This document shows, in pieces, positions 21,111-31,307 of a DNA stretch of 64,000 bases. The notes beneath the pieces were generated by a model. It was not told the origin of the DNA. It was given only the letters and a program-made list of their open reading frames with translations, and did no database searches. Positions within the stretch are counted from its first letter, which is position 1. Each line of letters starts with the position of its first letter. The stretch is from Heterohyrax brucei (Eukaryota > Chordata > Mammalia > Hyracoidea > Procaviidae). The stretch is taken from positions 129,510,796-129,574,795 of the forward strand of contig CM053142.1 in NCBI GenBank assembly GCA_028571685.1, read 5' to 3'. A program made the translations under genes and the position numbers.

Positions 21111-24100
21111 ACAAAATTGCCAACCATTAGCTAAACTTACTAAAGAAAAACAGGAAAGGAAACAAATAACCCAAATAAGAAATGAGAGGGGAGTTGTCAC
21201 AACAGATCCAACAGAAATCAAAAATAGAACAGAATACTATGTAAGACTTCACTATCAAATTTGAAAACCAAGAGGCAATGGACAAATTCTTCGATTAATA
21301 TCACCTACCAAAATTATCACAAGGTGAAGAACAACTTAATAAACCCATCACAAAGGAAGAAATTGAAAAAGTCATAAAACAAAAAAACTACCAACTAAAA
21401 ATAGCCCTGGCCCAGCTGGCTTCACTGCAGAGTTCTACCAAACTTTTAGAGAAGAATTACCTCCAATACTACTGAGACTATTTCACAGTATAGAAAGGGA
21501 TGGAATACTCCCATATTCATTCTATGAAGCCAGCATAACCCCGATACTAAAGTCAGAGAAAGACCCAACAAAAAAGGAGAACTACGAACCGATATCACTC
21601 ATGAATCTAGATGCAAAAATCTTCAATAAAATCCTTGCCAATAGAAAACAACAACACATCAAAAAAATAATTCCTCACAACCAAGTTGGATTCATACCAG
21701 GGATGCAGGGCTGGTTCAACATCAGAAAAACAATTATTGTGATCAACCATGTAAATACCACAAAAGACAAGAATCGCCTGATTTCGTCTATTGATGCAGA
21801 AAATACATTTGATAGAGTCCAACACCAATTCATGCAAAAAAACTCTCAGCAAAATAGGAACAGACAGCAAATTCCTCAATGCAATAAGGGCCATTTATAC
21901 AAAGCCAACTGCCTGCATCATCCTCAATGGAGAGAGACTGAAACAATTTCCCCTGAGAATGAGCACTGGACAAGGATGCCCACTCTCACCTCTCCTGTTC
22001 AACGTTGTACTAGAAGCTCTAGCCAGTGCAATTAGACAAGACCAAGAAATAAAGTGAATCTGCATAGCAAAGAGGAAGTAAAAATCTCCCTGTTTGCAGA
22101 TGACAGGTTTGTATATGCAGAGAATTCTAAAGAATTTGTAAGTAAACTACTCAGACTGATGGGAGAGTTCAGCAACGTCTCAGGATACGAGATAAACATA
22201 AGTAAATCAGTAGGATTCCTTACACCAACAATGAGCTTATTAAAGAAGAAATCACCAAATCAGTACCATTTTCTATAGCCCACAAGAAGATAAAATACCT
22301 ACAAATAAATCTAACCAGAGAAATAACATACCTTTACAAAGAGAACTACAAGTCCTTACTACAAGAAACTAACAGAGACTTACATAAATGGAGAAACCTA
22401 CCTTGCTCATGGATTGGAAGAGTTAACATTGTGAAAATGTCTATTTTACCCAAAGCAATCTACTTATATAATGCAATCCCAATACAAATTCCTGTGACAT
22501 TTTTTAAGCAGATAGAGAAACAAATCACCAACTTTGGAAAGGGAAGAAGCCCTGGATATGTAAAGCATTACTGAAGAAGAAGAACACACTGGGAGGCCTC
22601 TCACTACCTGACTACCTGAACCTATTACACTGCCACAGTTGTCAAAACAGCCTGGTACTGCTACAAAATCAGACAGATGGATCGACGGAACAGAGTTGAA
22701 ACTCCAGAGATGACACCAATCTTCTATGAACAGTTGATATTCGACAAATGCCCTAAGACATTAAACTGGAGTAAAAGCAATCTCTTCAACAAATGGTGCT
22801 GGAAAAACTGAAACAAGACCCCTATCTCACACTTTATACAAAAACCAACTCCAACTGGATAAAAGACCTCAATATCAAACCTAAAATGATAAAGCTCATC
22901 CCCCCCAGAATAGGATCAACAATGGAAGTTTTAATACACAATGCAGACAGACTTCAAAATCTGACAAACAAAGCACGATCAACAAAGGAAAAAATAGATA
23001 AGTGGTAACTACTAAGAATCAAACACTGTGGCTCATCCAAAGACTTTATCAAAAGAATTAAAAGACCATCTACAGAAAGTGGGAAAAGATTTGGCAACTA
23101 TATGTCAGAAAGACGTTAGATCTCCATAATCTATACAGTACTACAAAATATCAATAAGAAAAAGATAAATAACCCAATAAAGTGATGGCAAAGGAGATGG
23201 ACAGACACTTCTCTAAAGAGGAGATCTACGTAGCCAAAAAACACATGTGGACATACTCATGATCATTAGCTATTAAAGAAACTAAAATCGAAACTATGAT
23301 GAGATACCATCTCACCCCAACAAGGTTGACTATGATCCAGAAAATGCAAAACAACAAATGCTGGAGAGGCTGTGGAGAAATTGGAACTCCCCTACACTGC
23401 TGGTGGGACTATAAAATGGTACAACCTCTTTGGAAAGCAATCTGGCGCTTCCTTAAAAAGCTGGAAATAGATATACCATTTGATCCAGTAATTCCACTAT
23501 TTGGAATATATCCTGCAGAGTCAAGGCCATTCACTCCAACTGATACATGCCACAAATATTTATTGCAGCACAGTTCACAATAACAAAAAGATGGAATCAA
23601 CCCAGATGCCCAACAACAGAGGAATGGATAAAATATGGTGTATATACACAACAGGACATTATGCAATGATAAAGAACAATGATAATTTTAGGAAACATCT
23701 CATAACCTGGTTTCAATTGGAGGACATTATGTTAAGCGAAAGTAGTCAGTGACAAAAGGACAAATATTGTATGAGACCCCTACAATAAGAACTTAAAAAC
23801 AGACTCATACATAGAAGAAAAGACTCTTTGATGGCTGCAAGGGTGGAGAAGGAGGGAGGGAAAGGGTGGGATATAGATTAGATAGTTGATAGAAATTTGT
23901 TTGGGTGAAATCTATGACAGCACACATTAGAAAGAGGATCAATTTTAACTCGACTTCAACATAACATGATTACTCCTCCCATCTTAACCCAATATTGCAA
24001 GGACAAAGTAGCTAGGGCAGGGGACTGGGGACCATGCTCTCAGGGGAAATAGAGGCCAATTGGCACAACTAGCATTTTGCTAAGAGAGTCTTCTGCACCC

Positions 24101-24867
24101 CACATTGGTGAGTGGCATCTGGGGTTTTAAAAGTTGCCAAGCTGCCATCTGAAGTACACCAAATGGTCCCAACTCCGCAGGAACAGATGATCACCAAGGA
24201 CCAAAACAACATGGGGGAAGGAGAACCCAGAAGACAGAGAGATCCATGTGAGTGGTTGACTACATCGACCTGTGACCCAAAGAACCAGATGGTGCCAGGC
24301 CACCATCGGCAACAGCTGTGATGGGGCTTACAAAGTGGAGTCTCACTGGCAACACAGGAATAAAAGGGGGTGCATCCTGAGATCACTAAAAGACCACAAG
24401 TGATCATCCAGGGCCCTCCGGCTTCCCGTGGGAGCATCGCCCCTGACCCTGATGCTGCTCCTGTCCACAATTCATAGTGAAGGTCAACTCTTTGGACAGG
24501 AATGGATTGGACTTGGTGACATGGAATGACCGTATCCTGTCAGCACTTTATGGTTCTGTGCATCTATAGGATGTCATCCTGCAGACATCTTACTGGAGGT
24601 AAGGGAGAGGGTGGAGAAAAGGGGATGGGAGATTTTTAGCAGGATATGACATGTATAGGATGGAGAGGAAGAGTGTGCTGTTACCAGGCAGGGAGAGCAA
24701 AGAGAGCTGCACATAGGTGGGCATGCAAATTTATATGGGAATGTACATTTTCACTTAATCATAATAATAAAAGAAAGAGAATCTAAAAGAAAATTCACAA
24801 AGAGACAACAGCCCTGAAAGACTGGCATTTCAAGAAAAGAAAAAAATTTCTTGAAGTCACTCACCAA

Positions 24868-25036
24868 AAAAATAAACCAAACCTGTCATCATCAAGTTGA
24901 TTCCAACTCATAGAGACCCTGTAGTACTAAGCAGAACTAACTGCTGCCTGGAGTTTCAAAGCAGTAGCTTGTGGATTCAAACTGCTGAAGATTTGATTGG
25001 CAGCCATAGCTCTTAGCCACTGTACCATGAGCGCTC
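24868..25036 (-). repeat. AfroSINE, partly included in an inverted repeat
   Basis: Tail AAAAATAAACCAAACC, head CACTGTACCATGAGCGCTCC. Its head half (24,970-25,036) is duplicated in inverted form at 25,812-25,877. Confidence 0.86.
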
Positions 25037-25201
25037 CTAAAACCACTAGTTTGGCTTTTATTCTAGAACCAAAGCTTGATAGGTTAAATACAAAACAGTA
25101 AGGTTGGAAATATGACACATGAAAGCTTTTTCCAAAATCTAAGAGGAACTTCTGTCTTTTTACCGAGGGAGGGAACTAAAGGAAAGAAGAAAAGAGGAGC
25201 A
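24970..25201 (+). repeat. Left arm of a 233-bp inverted repeat
   Basis: This arm is the reverse complement of 25,645-25,877. I count four transitions and one single-base indel over the arm, about 98% identity. It starts inside the AfroSINE (TGTGGATTCAAACTGC) and ends at AAAGAGGAGCA. Confidence 0.93.
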
Positions 25202-25644
25202 AAACATCATACTCAGTTTTCTTGCAAATGCAGGACAAACCTCGAGTTGAATTTTGGAGAAGAATGCATCCATATAGACACCCAGATGTGTTTGGCCAAA
25301 TTCCATGGTTAAAGGAGCACCGCAGACTTCACAATGGAGGAATGCTAGAGTAGCAATGGTTGAGGGAGAGGTTTAAACTTGCAAGTCTAAAGGTTATCTC
25401 TCAGGGCCCTGTACATTTTGGCATAGTACAGACAAAGTGACCAGTTGAGACTTTCTGAGCCCACACGAGGATTATGTGCACATGGAAAGGAGACAATGGT
25501 AACAAGAGCAGTCTCAGTTGGGATATACTAGACAGAACAGTGACACTGGAATAAGAATCAGAGGGAAGTTCACATCCTAAAAAGCTTACAACACCAAGTA
25601 AGATGAATTACACTCAGTGAATACTAGCACAAGATATCCAGAAA
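25202..25644. other. Spacer between inverted-repeat arms
   Basis: 443 bases of single-copy sequence. No gene, repeat or palindrome is recognised within it. Confidence 0.6.
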
Positions 25645-25877
25645 TGCTCCTCTTTTCTTCTTTCCTTTAGTTCCCTCCCTCGGTAAAAAAGACAGAAGTT
25701 CCTCTTAGATTTTGGAAAAAGCTTTCATATGTCATATTTCCAACCTTGCTGTTTTGTATTTAACCTGTCAAGCTTTGGTTCTAGAATAAAAGCCAAACTA
25801 GTGGTTTTAGGAGCACTCATGGTACAGTGGCTAAGAGCTATGGCTGCCAATCAAATCTTCAGCAGTTTGAATCCACA
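25645..25877 (-). repeat. Right arm of a 233-bp inverted repeat
   Basis: It ends abruptly within the SINE head at GAATCCACA and is followed by a second 'gtttgaatcc'. Since the SINE is complete only on the left, the right arm is the likelier copy. Confidence 0.93.
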
Positions 25878-26282
25878 GTTTGAATCCAAACTACACTATG
25901 GTAGATGTGATGAGATTGGGCTCAAAGATCCACAGAACAAGTGGGTTAAGAAATCTCTGTTGACCTCAACCATAGATCACAGAAAACTAGACACTCCTTT
26001 CCTACTGCAGTCATGACATACATGAAAATTTTCTGTATGGACAGATGCCACCTGGGAAAGCAGAAGAAAGTAGAAGAGAGAGAATCCCTCAGGGAATAAA
26101 TAACTACCCAATAGAGATCCTCGTAAACCTTGAAGAAACTGAGACAACAGCAGTTACAAGTGTAATTTTTTTCCTAACAGAGGTGCGGGCTCAAGAGCTT
26201 GATGAGTTTATTTATGTCACTATTTTTATTATTGTTGTCTTTCTCTACTGATTTCAGTGTGTGTATTTTAGTTCCTATACAA
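25878..26282. other. Unique sequence, no gene seen
   Basis: No repeat is recognised. The 95-codon ORF that enters from the right arm is not gene-like. Confidence 0.4.
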
Positions 26283-26337
26283 TAGGAGTTGGCAAACTAT
26301 AGACTACAAGTAAATTCCATTCAGCTACCTGTTTTTA

Positions 26338-27093
26338 TAATGCCTGGTAGTGCAGTCATAAGTGCTGAATGCTAAACAAAAGATCAGTGGTTTTAGTCTA
26401 TCAGCAGTTTCTCAGGAGAAAGATGTGGCAGTTTGCTTCTGTAAAGATTGTTTTTGGTGGTGGTAGGTGCCATTGAATCAGTTCCGGCTCAGAGCAACCC
26501 TGTGCACAATAGAACAAAACATTTCCCAGTCCTCCACCATGCCCACAATTGTTTTTACACTTTTGCAGTGTGTCAGTCCATCTTGTTGAGTCTTCCTCTT
26601 TCTCACTGACACTCCACTCTGCTAAGCATGATGTCCTTCTCCAAGGACTGATCCCTCCTGACAACGTGTCTGAAGTATGTAACACACAGTCTTGCCATCT
26701 TTGCCTCCAAGGAGCACTCTGTTTATACCTCTTCCAGAACAGATCTGTTTCTTCTTTGACAGTCCAGTTTGTCCAATACTCTTCTCCAACACCACAATTA
26801 AGAGGCATCAATTCTTCTTCTGTCTTCCTTATTCATTGTCCAGCTTTTACATGCTTATGCTGTGATCGAAAATACCATGGCTTGGGTCAGGTACACTTTA
26901 GTCTTCAAAGTGACAAGTTTACTTTTTAGCACTTTGAAGGGGTCCTTTGTGGCAGGTTTTTCCAATGTGGTGCGTCTTTTGATTTCTCAAGTGCTGACTC
27001 TGTAAAGATTACAGCCTTGGAAACACTATGGGACAGTGCTACCCTGACCTGTAGTGTTGTTACGAGCTGAAGTAGACTCAATAGCAATGGGTT
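26338..27093 (+). repeat. AfroSINE (long variant) split by an RTE insertion
   Basis: The head half is 26,338-26,449 (TGCCTGGTAGTGCAGTCATAAG to TTGCTTCTGTAAAGATT) and the tail half is 27,000-27,093 (TACAGCCTTGGAAACACTATG to AATAGCAATGGG). The two halves join in the order seen in the long SINE variant. Confidence 0.85.
26450..26999 (-). mobile_element. RTE LINE 3' end, truncated, with TSD
   Basis: CTGTAAAGATT flanks it at 26,439-26,449 and 27,000-27,010. On the minus strand it holds the RTE C-terminal coding part with stops (open piece 26,401-26,811) and ends in the 3' tail 'gattcaatggcacctaccacc'. A four-base deletion (GGCT before GCAA) near 26,565 is shared with the piece at 27,175-27,333. 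Confidence 0.87.
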
Positions 27094-27137
27094 ACTGGTC
27101 AGTGAAGGACTGTTTTTACATTTTTAAATGGTTGTAA

Positions 27138-27333
27138 AAAAGAACAAACAGATCTATTTTAGAACAAGTACAACCAGAGTGCTCCTTGGAAGCAAAGATG
27201 GCGAGGCTGTGTGTTACATACTTCAGACATGTTGTCAGGAGGGATCAGTCCTTGGAGAAGGACATCATGCTTAGCAGAGTGGAGTGTCAGTGAGAAAGAG
27301 GAAGACTCAACAAGATGGACGGACACAGTGCAA
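27138..27333 (+). repeat. Internal RTE fragment in inverted orientation to the 26.5-kb copy
   Basis: It matches the minus strand of 26,563-26,721 over 159 bases with six differences, including an identical run of more than 80 bases, and shares its GGCT deletion. It has no RTE 3' end and no tail, so it does not look like a retrotransposed copy. Confidence 0.8.
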
Positions 27334-27505
27334 CATGTGAAAATTATATGAAATTTAGAAATTGGTGCCCCAAAATAGCTTTACTGGGACATACTCACAC
27401 TCATTTGCTCATATATCTTTTGTGGTTGCTTTCTCTCTTCAACAGCAGAGCAGAGTAACTGCAATAGAGACTGTATGGCCTGCAAAGCCTAAAGTATTTA
27501 CAGAA

Positions 27506-29099
27506 CACATTTCCTATAAAATCCAATCTATAGCAATGAGAGAAAAAAGGAGAGATACATAAAGTGATGAAAATGAATGCATGGACAATTCTCTAGTGAG
27601 TTCATATTTGAAAGGGTTTTGAAATTTTTGAAGAAAAATGAGGAAAAGGCTTATAAATATTAGTAATAATATTAATGAGAAATAATAGTAATGACAGATA
27701 CATGAATGTGATGTCAGAGAAGCTAAAGCTCAGAAGATTTTTGCCAGCTGGGAAAATTACTAAAAACTGGAAAAAAAAATTTTTTTAGTATGAAAAAAAG
27801 AATTACATGTAAGTCTACCACCTTGGGTGACTGACATAATACTACAGGATACAAAAAAACTAGCTTGAATTGCTTAACTCTCTTTAATTCAGCTAGCTCC
27901 TTAGGTACAGCATCAATTGAAAAAAAATTAAAGTATTACAGAGAAGAAATGGAAGACGAAGAGAGTAAAATAACAAAGAAACGCCCATCTTTTCTAGTTG
28001 AATGTCCATCTTCTCTACATGAACAATATCAAGCTATGCTAAAGACATCAGCATCTCAAGCAATCAAAAAGCTATTGATAGTCTTTAGGAATTTGGGAAG
28101 AAGCGAAGAAGTGCTTAATCTAGAGTTAGAAAACTAGTATTTCTATAATAAAAAAAGATTCTGCAGACTCTGGGATTGAGAGCTTCATATGACTCCCTGT
28201 AAATATGAATTATTGAATCTTTTACCACTGAGAAAGGAAACTGGTGATCAGCATAGAAGAAAATGGATTTTCTTAAAAAAAAATCATACCAGATAAATCT
28301 CATGTAATACTGACATAGGATGAGGTATCTTGATTTCAAAATATATATACTGATATCTGAAAGTCCTTTGATAGATTACCTCATAACATCCTTTCTTGAA
28401 AATTTAGGAAGAATGATGATACAGGTGAAGGAACATCAGTGGTACAGTTATATGGATTTGTATTTGAGTATTTGACTAATGATATTTCATAAGTGCTGTT
28501 TAATGACAAGTTAGGGACAATTCTTCTGGATGTGCTACTGTCTTATTCTCCATTTTTACAAATGATTTGGTTAAAGATGTTGCTAGCATGCTGACTAAAT
28601 TTTCAGAAACTATACAAGCAAGGGATAGTTAACATGTCTCATGGTAAAATCAAAATGCAAATAAAACTTCAGAATCAAACAAAACTCTACAATTAGAGCT
28701 CAAACCAAACTACACCAAACGGCAGTTCTCTATGCCAGTTGTATATTAAAATTACTTGGGGACACTTTTATTTCACTGGTCTGGGGTGTAGCCTCAGCAT
28801 AAATATTTTTTGAAAGCCTTCTAGATGATTCTAAGTTCAGCCAGAGTTGAGAATTCTTGCAATACACTAACTACAAAAGTAAAGGAGTGGGTGGTAAAAG
28901 GAATAATCAAAGCCCAGTTCATGTACAGAAATACTTGAACGATTCTGGGGACTGTAAATTCAATGAACCAAAAGCAAAATGTGGCAGCTGAAAAAGCTAC
29001 CATGATCTTAAGTTGTAGATACCAAATAGAAAATTAAGGAAATGATAACATACTACTGTTTGTTAAGAAATTTCTCTTGTACCAAGTACAATAAAAAAC
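27506..29099. other. No gene established; one unexplained small ORF
   Basis: An open frame of 90 codons lies at 27,865-28,137 (+). The rest is AT-rich without recognised repeats. Phrases around 28,290-28,600 have the look of an ancient interspersed repeat but I cannot place them. Confidence 0.4.
27865..28137 (+). other. Unexplained 90-codon ORF, possibly an old gene fragment
   Basis: The translation is soluble and charged (KKLKYYREEMEDEESKITKK near residues 20-40), unlike L1, RTE or mariner products. It has no strong upstream context, polyA tail or splice site that I can identify. It could be a fragment of a processed pseudogene or chance. I assign no function. Confidence 0.2.
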
Positions 29100-29245
29100 A
29101 TTTATAATGCATTACGTTGTTTAATTCTCACTTTTTAAACTCTGACAGGTAGACATTTTTATCCAAAATTTGTGGTGGAGAAAACTGAAGTTTAGAGAGG
29201 TTACATAATTCACTTAAGTCACTCAGCTAGTATTTGGCATGACAA
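29100..29245 (+). repeat. MIR, ancient mammalian SINE
   Basis: The core and tail pattern is clear: 'gaaaactgaagtttagagaggttacataa' followed by 'cactcagctagtatttggca'. MIRs are shared by all mammals. Confidence 0.75.
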
Positions 29246-29249
29246 ATAG

Positions 29250-29635
29250 CTCTTTGTAGTCAAGTTGATTCTGACTCATAGTGATACTATAGGGTAGAAT
29301 ACAACTGCCCTATACAGTTTCCAAGACTGCAATCTTTACACTGGAGCCCTCGTGGCGTAATGGTTAAGAGCTTACCTGCTAACCAAAAGGTCTGCAGCTG
29401 GAATCCACCACCACTCCATGGGAGAAAGATGTAGCAGCCTGCTTCAGTAATTATTACAAGCTTGGAAACCCTATGGAGCAGTAGTTCTACTCTGTCCTCT
29501 AGGATCAATATGAGTTAGAATTGGCTTGATAGCAATAGGTTTTTATAGAAGCAGACTGCCACACCTTTCTCTCATGGATCACTGACTTCACTGTTTATAG
29601 TGCAGTACTTAAGCACTGTCCCACCAGGGCTCCTT
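29250..29635 (-). repeat. AfroSINE (long variant) split by another AfroSINE
   Basis: Tail half 29,250-29,340 and head half 29,549-29,635 (to CCCACCAGGGCTCC). The break lies in the 'aatcttta|tagaagc' segment. Confidence 0.83.
29341..29548 (+). repeat. AfroSINE (long variant) inserted in the opposite strand
   Basis: It has the best-preserved head in the window: GGAGCCCTCGTGGCGTAATGG, an A-box-like start, then GGTCTGCAGCTGGAATCC near the B box. It ends with GATAGCAATAGG. The pair forms a SINE hairpin. Confidence 0.87.
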
Positions 29636-29640
29636 GGCTC

Positions 29641-29874
29641 CTTGGTTACTGAATTACTACAGTATGTTAGTAATGAACTCAAGAGGGCCTAAAGAGACTA
29701 ACAAGTCTAGAAACTAATTAGAAAGGAAATACCTAAGTGATATTTTAGTGAAGACTAGTTTTGAAATGAACGCAGATAATAGAAAAATTAAAATACGACC
29801 CTAAGTGTCTCTAGCATAAGAGACTGAAATATTTGTTGACTTAAGGAAAAAAATGTGATCGGGATGACAGTTTA
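29641..29874. other. Unique sequence, no gene seen
   Basis: Nothing recognised between the SINE nest and the L1 3'UTR fragment. Confidence 0.35.
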
Positions 29875-30210
29875 TTTCATGAAAAGCAATTTTGGTTTTT
29901 CCAGTACCGAACCCAACACTACAGATGAAGAATGGACTAGACAGAGGGACACAGAGTGAGGCAGGTGATGTGTGTACTGTATGGTTTAGTATATATAGGA
30001 GGCTGTCCTACTGGTTTTTAGAGGGAAGAGGAAAGAGTGGAGACGACAGGACAAGTATTAGCTGAGTAGATACTGGAAGAGTGGAAAAGAGAGTACTGTC
30101 ACAGGGTGAGGAGACCAGATATAGATGCAGAGAGGCAGGTGCCAGGGGTTTTACATTGAAAATTGCCTTGGATTGTAAATGTTCACTTAATCACATTTAA
30201 AAAAATTGTT
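29875..30210 (+). mobile_element. Older L1 3'UTR fragment
   Basis: Shares with the other L1 3' ends here the order 'actggtt...gaggaaagagtgg', 'gtactgtcacagggtgagg', and the end 'ccttggattgtaaatgttcacttaatc' followed by A-rich sequence. Confidence 0.6.
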
Positions 30211-30239
30211 TTAACTGCTGTAAAAATGCAAAAAAGTGA

Positions 30240-30590
30240 TTTTTAGTAATAATAATATCTATGAAATGCTTGCCTTCTACCAAGAATTTTATATTTATCT
30301 CAGTAAACCACATAAAACCCTAGGAAGTTTGCTTTCCTTTTAAAGATGTGGCCCCAGATCAGTGAAAACACTGGTGGGTAGTGGGTTAAGTGCCCCCAAA
30401 GTTCGGCAGTTCAAAACCACCAGGTGCTCCTTGAAAACTCTAGGGGGCAGTTCTACTGTGGCCTCTAGAGTCGCTATGAGTTGAACTTGACTCAACAGCA
30501 GTGGGTTTTCTTTCTTTGGATGGCCCCAGATCAGAGAAGTAGTGTAGTCAGGATTTGAATCTAGGTCTATGAGAGTTAGAGCTTGCACTC
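30240..30590 (+). repeat. MIR split by an AfroSINE
   Basis: Left part 30,240-30,362 and right part 30,522-30,590, where 'gtagtcaggatttgaatctagg' is typical of a MIR. Confidence 0.6.
30363..30521 (+). repeat. AfroSINE with 13-bp TSD, inside a MIR
   Basis: GGCCCCAGATCAG flanks it at 30,350-30,362 and 30,522-30,534. It ends in GGGTTTTCTTTCTTT. Confidence 0.9.
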
Positions 30591-30750
30591 CGAATCACCT
30601 AGCTGTATAGCTTTTTGTGTGGAGTTTAAGACGACTGCAATATTCACACAGAAATGTGACAGAGCAGTTGGAAATATGCAGCATAGGATAATGATGATAT
30701 GATGTGCAGGAGTAGTTAATAGTTTACAGATATACCTAATAAGTAATTTT

Positions 30751-30922
30751 GGAAACCCTGGTGGTATAGTGTGTAAGTGCTATGGCTGCTAACCAAAGGG
30801 TTAGCAGTTCAAATCCACCAGGAGCTCCTTGGAAATTCTATGGAGCAGTTCTCTGTCCTATAGGGTCAGCAGAATTGGCCTCAACTTGATGGCAGCACTG
30901 GGTTTGGTTTTGGTTTTTTAGG
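30751..30922 (+). repeat. Complete AfroSINE with 14-bp TSD
   Basis: TAATAAGTAATTTT flanks it at 30,737-30,750 and 30,923-30,936. It begins GGAAACCCTGGTGGTATAG and ends GGGTTTGGTTTTGGTTTTTT. This copy fixes the true family ends. Confidence 0.93.
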
Positions 30923-31039
30923 TAATAAGTAATTTTAAACAGAACATTAGCACATAAATATTTTGTCAGAAATAGTTATCACTAGAACATACAGATTCTT
31001 TTCAAGACTATAGCTGTATTTGGGAAATACATACACACT

Positions 31040-31120
31040 CTCGTTTGGCAATTGCTGTTGTATGTAGTACCATTGTAAGTCAGAACTGGCTTAATAGCAC
31101 CCAACAGCAACAGCATGCTT
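31040..31120 (+). repeat. RTE or SINE 3' tail fragment
   Basis: 'agtcagaactggcttaatagcacccaac' followed by AGCAACAGC matches the RTE 3' end; the ACCCAACA version favours RTE over SINE. Confidence 0.55.
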
Positions 31121-31137
31121 TCATTTCTCCTGGGTAA

Positions 31138-31300
31138 ACCTAAAAAAACAAACCAGTTCCCACTGAGGCAATTTTCAACTCATAACAACCCTATACAATA
31201 GTTAAAAGTATGGTTTCAAAGTAGCAGCTGGTCGATGCAAAGTGGTGACCTTTTGGTTAACAGCTAAGTTCTTAAACACTGTGCTACCAGGGCTGCTTCT
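31138..31300 (-). repeat. AfroSINE, degraded
   Basis: Tail AAAAAAACAAACCAG, head CTGTGCTACCAGGGCTGC. It is followed directly by the RTE 3' end. Confidence 0.82.
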
Positions 31301-31307
31301 GTTGGAT

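Larger units (their letters stand above)
18269..23752 (+). pseudogene. L1 family-A ORF2 (endonuclease and reverse transcriptase), inactivated
   Basis: ORF2 nicks DNA and copies L1 RNA at the nick. The endonuclease starts at 18,269 with NTYLSIIALNVNGL and has LQETH near residue 45. Stops follow from 18,480. The insert at 19,379-21,110 splits the spacer before RT. The RT segment [15 protein letters not shown] is near 21,690 and the catalytic FADD is at 22,093-22,104. The cysteine-rich C-terminus ([11 protein letters not shown]...HCWWDYK) is near 23,360-23,410. Without the insert it is about 3.75 kb, a normal ORF2 length. Many frameshifts. Confidence 0.9.
15895..24788 (+). mobile_element. Full-length L1 family A, copy 1, with 11-bp TSD
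   Basis: GAAAATTCACA flanks it exactly at 15,884-15,894 and 24,789-24,799. Order: 5'UTR from GGGGCAGAGTCAAGATGGC, ORF1, ORF2, a 3'UTR of about 1 kb (23,753-24,770) and an A-rich tail. After removing a 1.73-kb secondary insertion at 19,379-21,110 it is about 7.16 kb, a normal full-length L1. Both ORFs are broken by stops and frameshifts, so it is not autonomous now. Confidence 0.93.
26283..27505. mobile_element. hAT-Charlie-type DNA transposon split by SINE and RTE insertions
   Basis: The left end is at 26,283 (AGTTGGCAAACTATAGAC...). The middle resumes at about 27,110 with 'tttttacatttttaaatggttg' and again at 27,334 with 'catgtgaaaattatatgaaa'. The right part has 'ggttgctttctctcttcaacagcagag' and 'tggcctgcaaagcctaaagtattta'. 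These phrases are familiar from an old eutherian hAT element, whose exact name I cannot assign. No transposase is present. Confidence 0.6.

Noticed and set aside
24970-25877. The inverted repeat as a pair of opposite SINE insertions
   Set aside because: The match extends about 165 bases past the SINE head into unique DNA on both arms, which independent insertions cannot explain.
29341-29420. tRNA-like sequence with A- and B-box features
   Set aside because: It is the head of an AfroSINE. The anticodon arm and acceptor stem do not form a full tRNA, and the same head recurs across the window.
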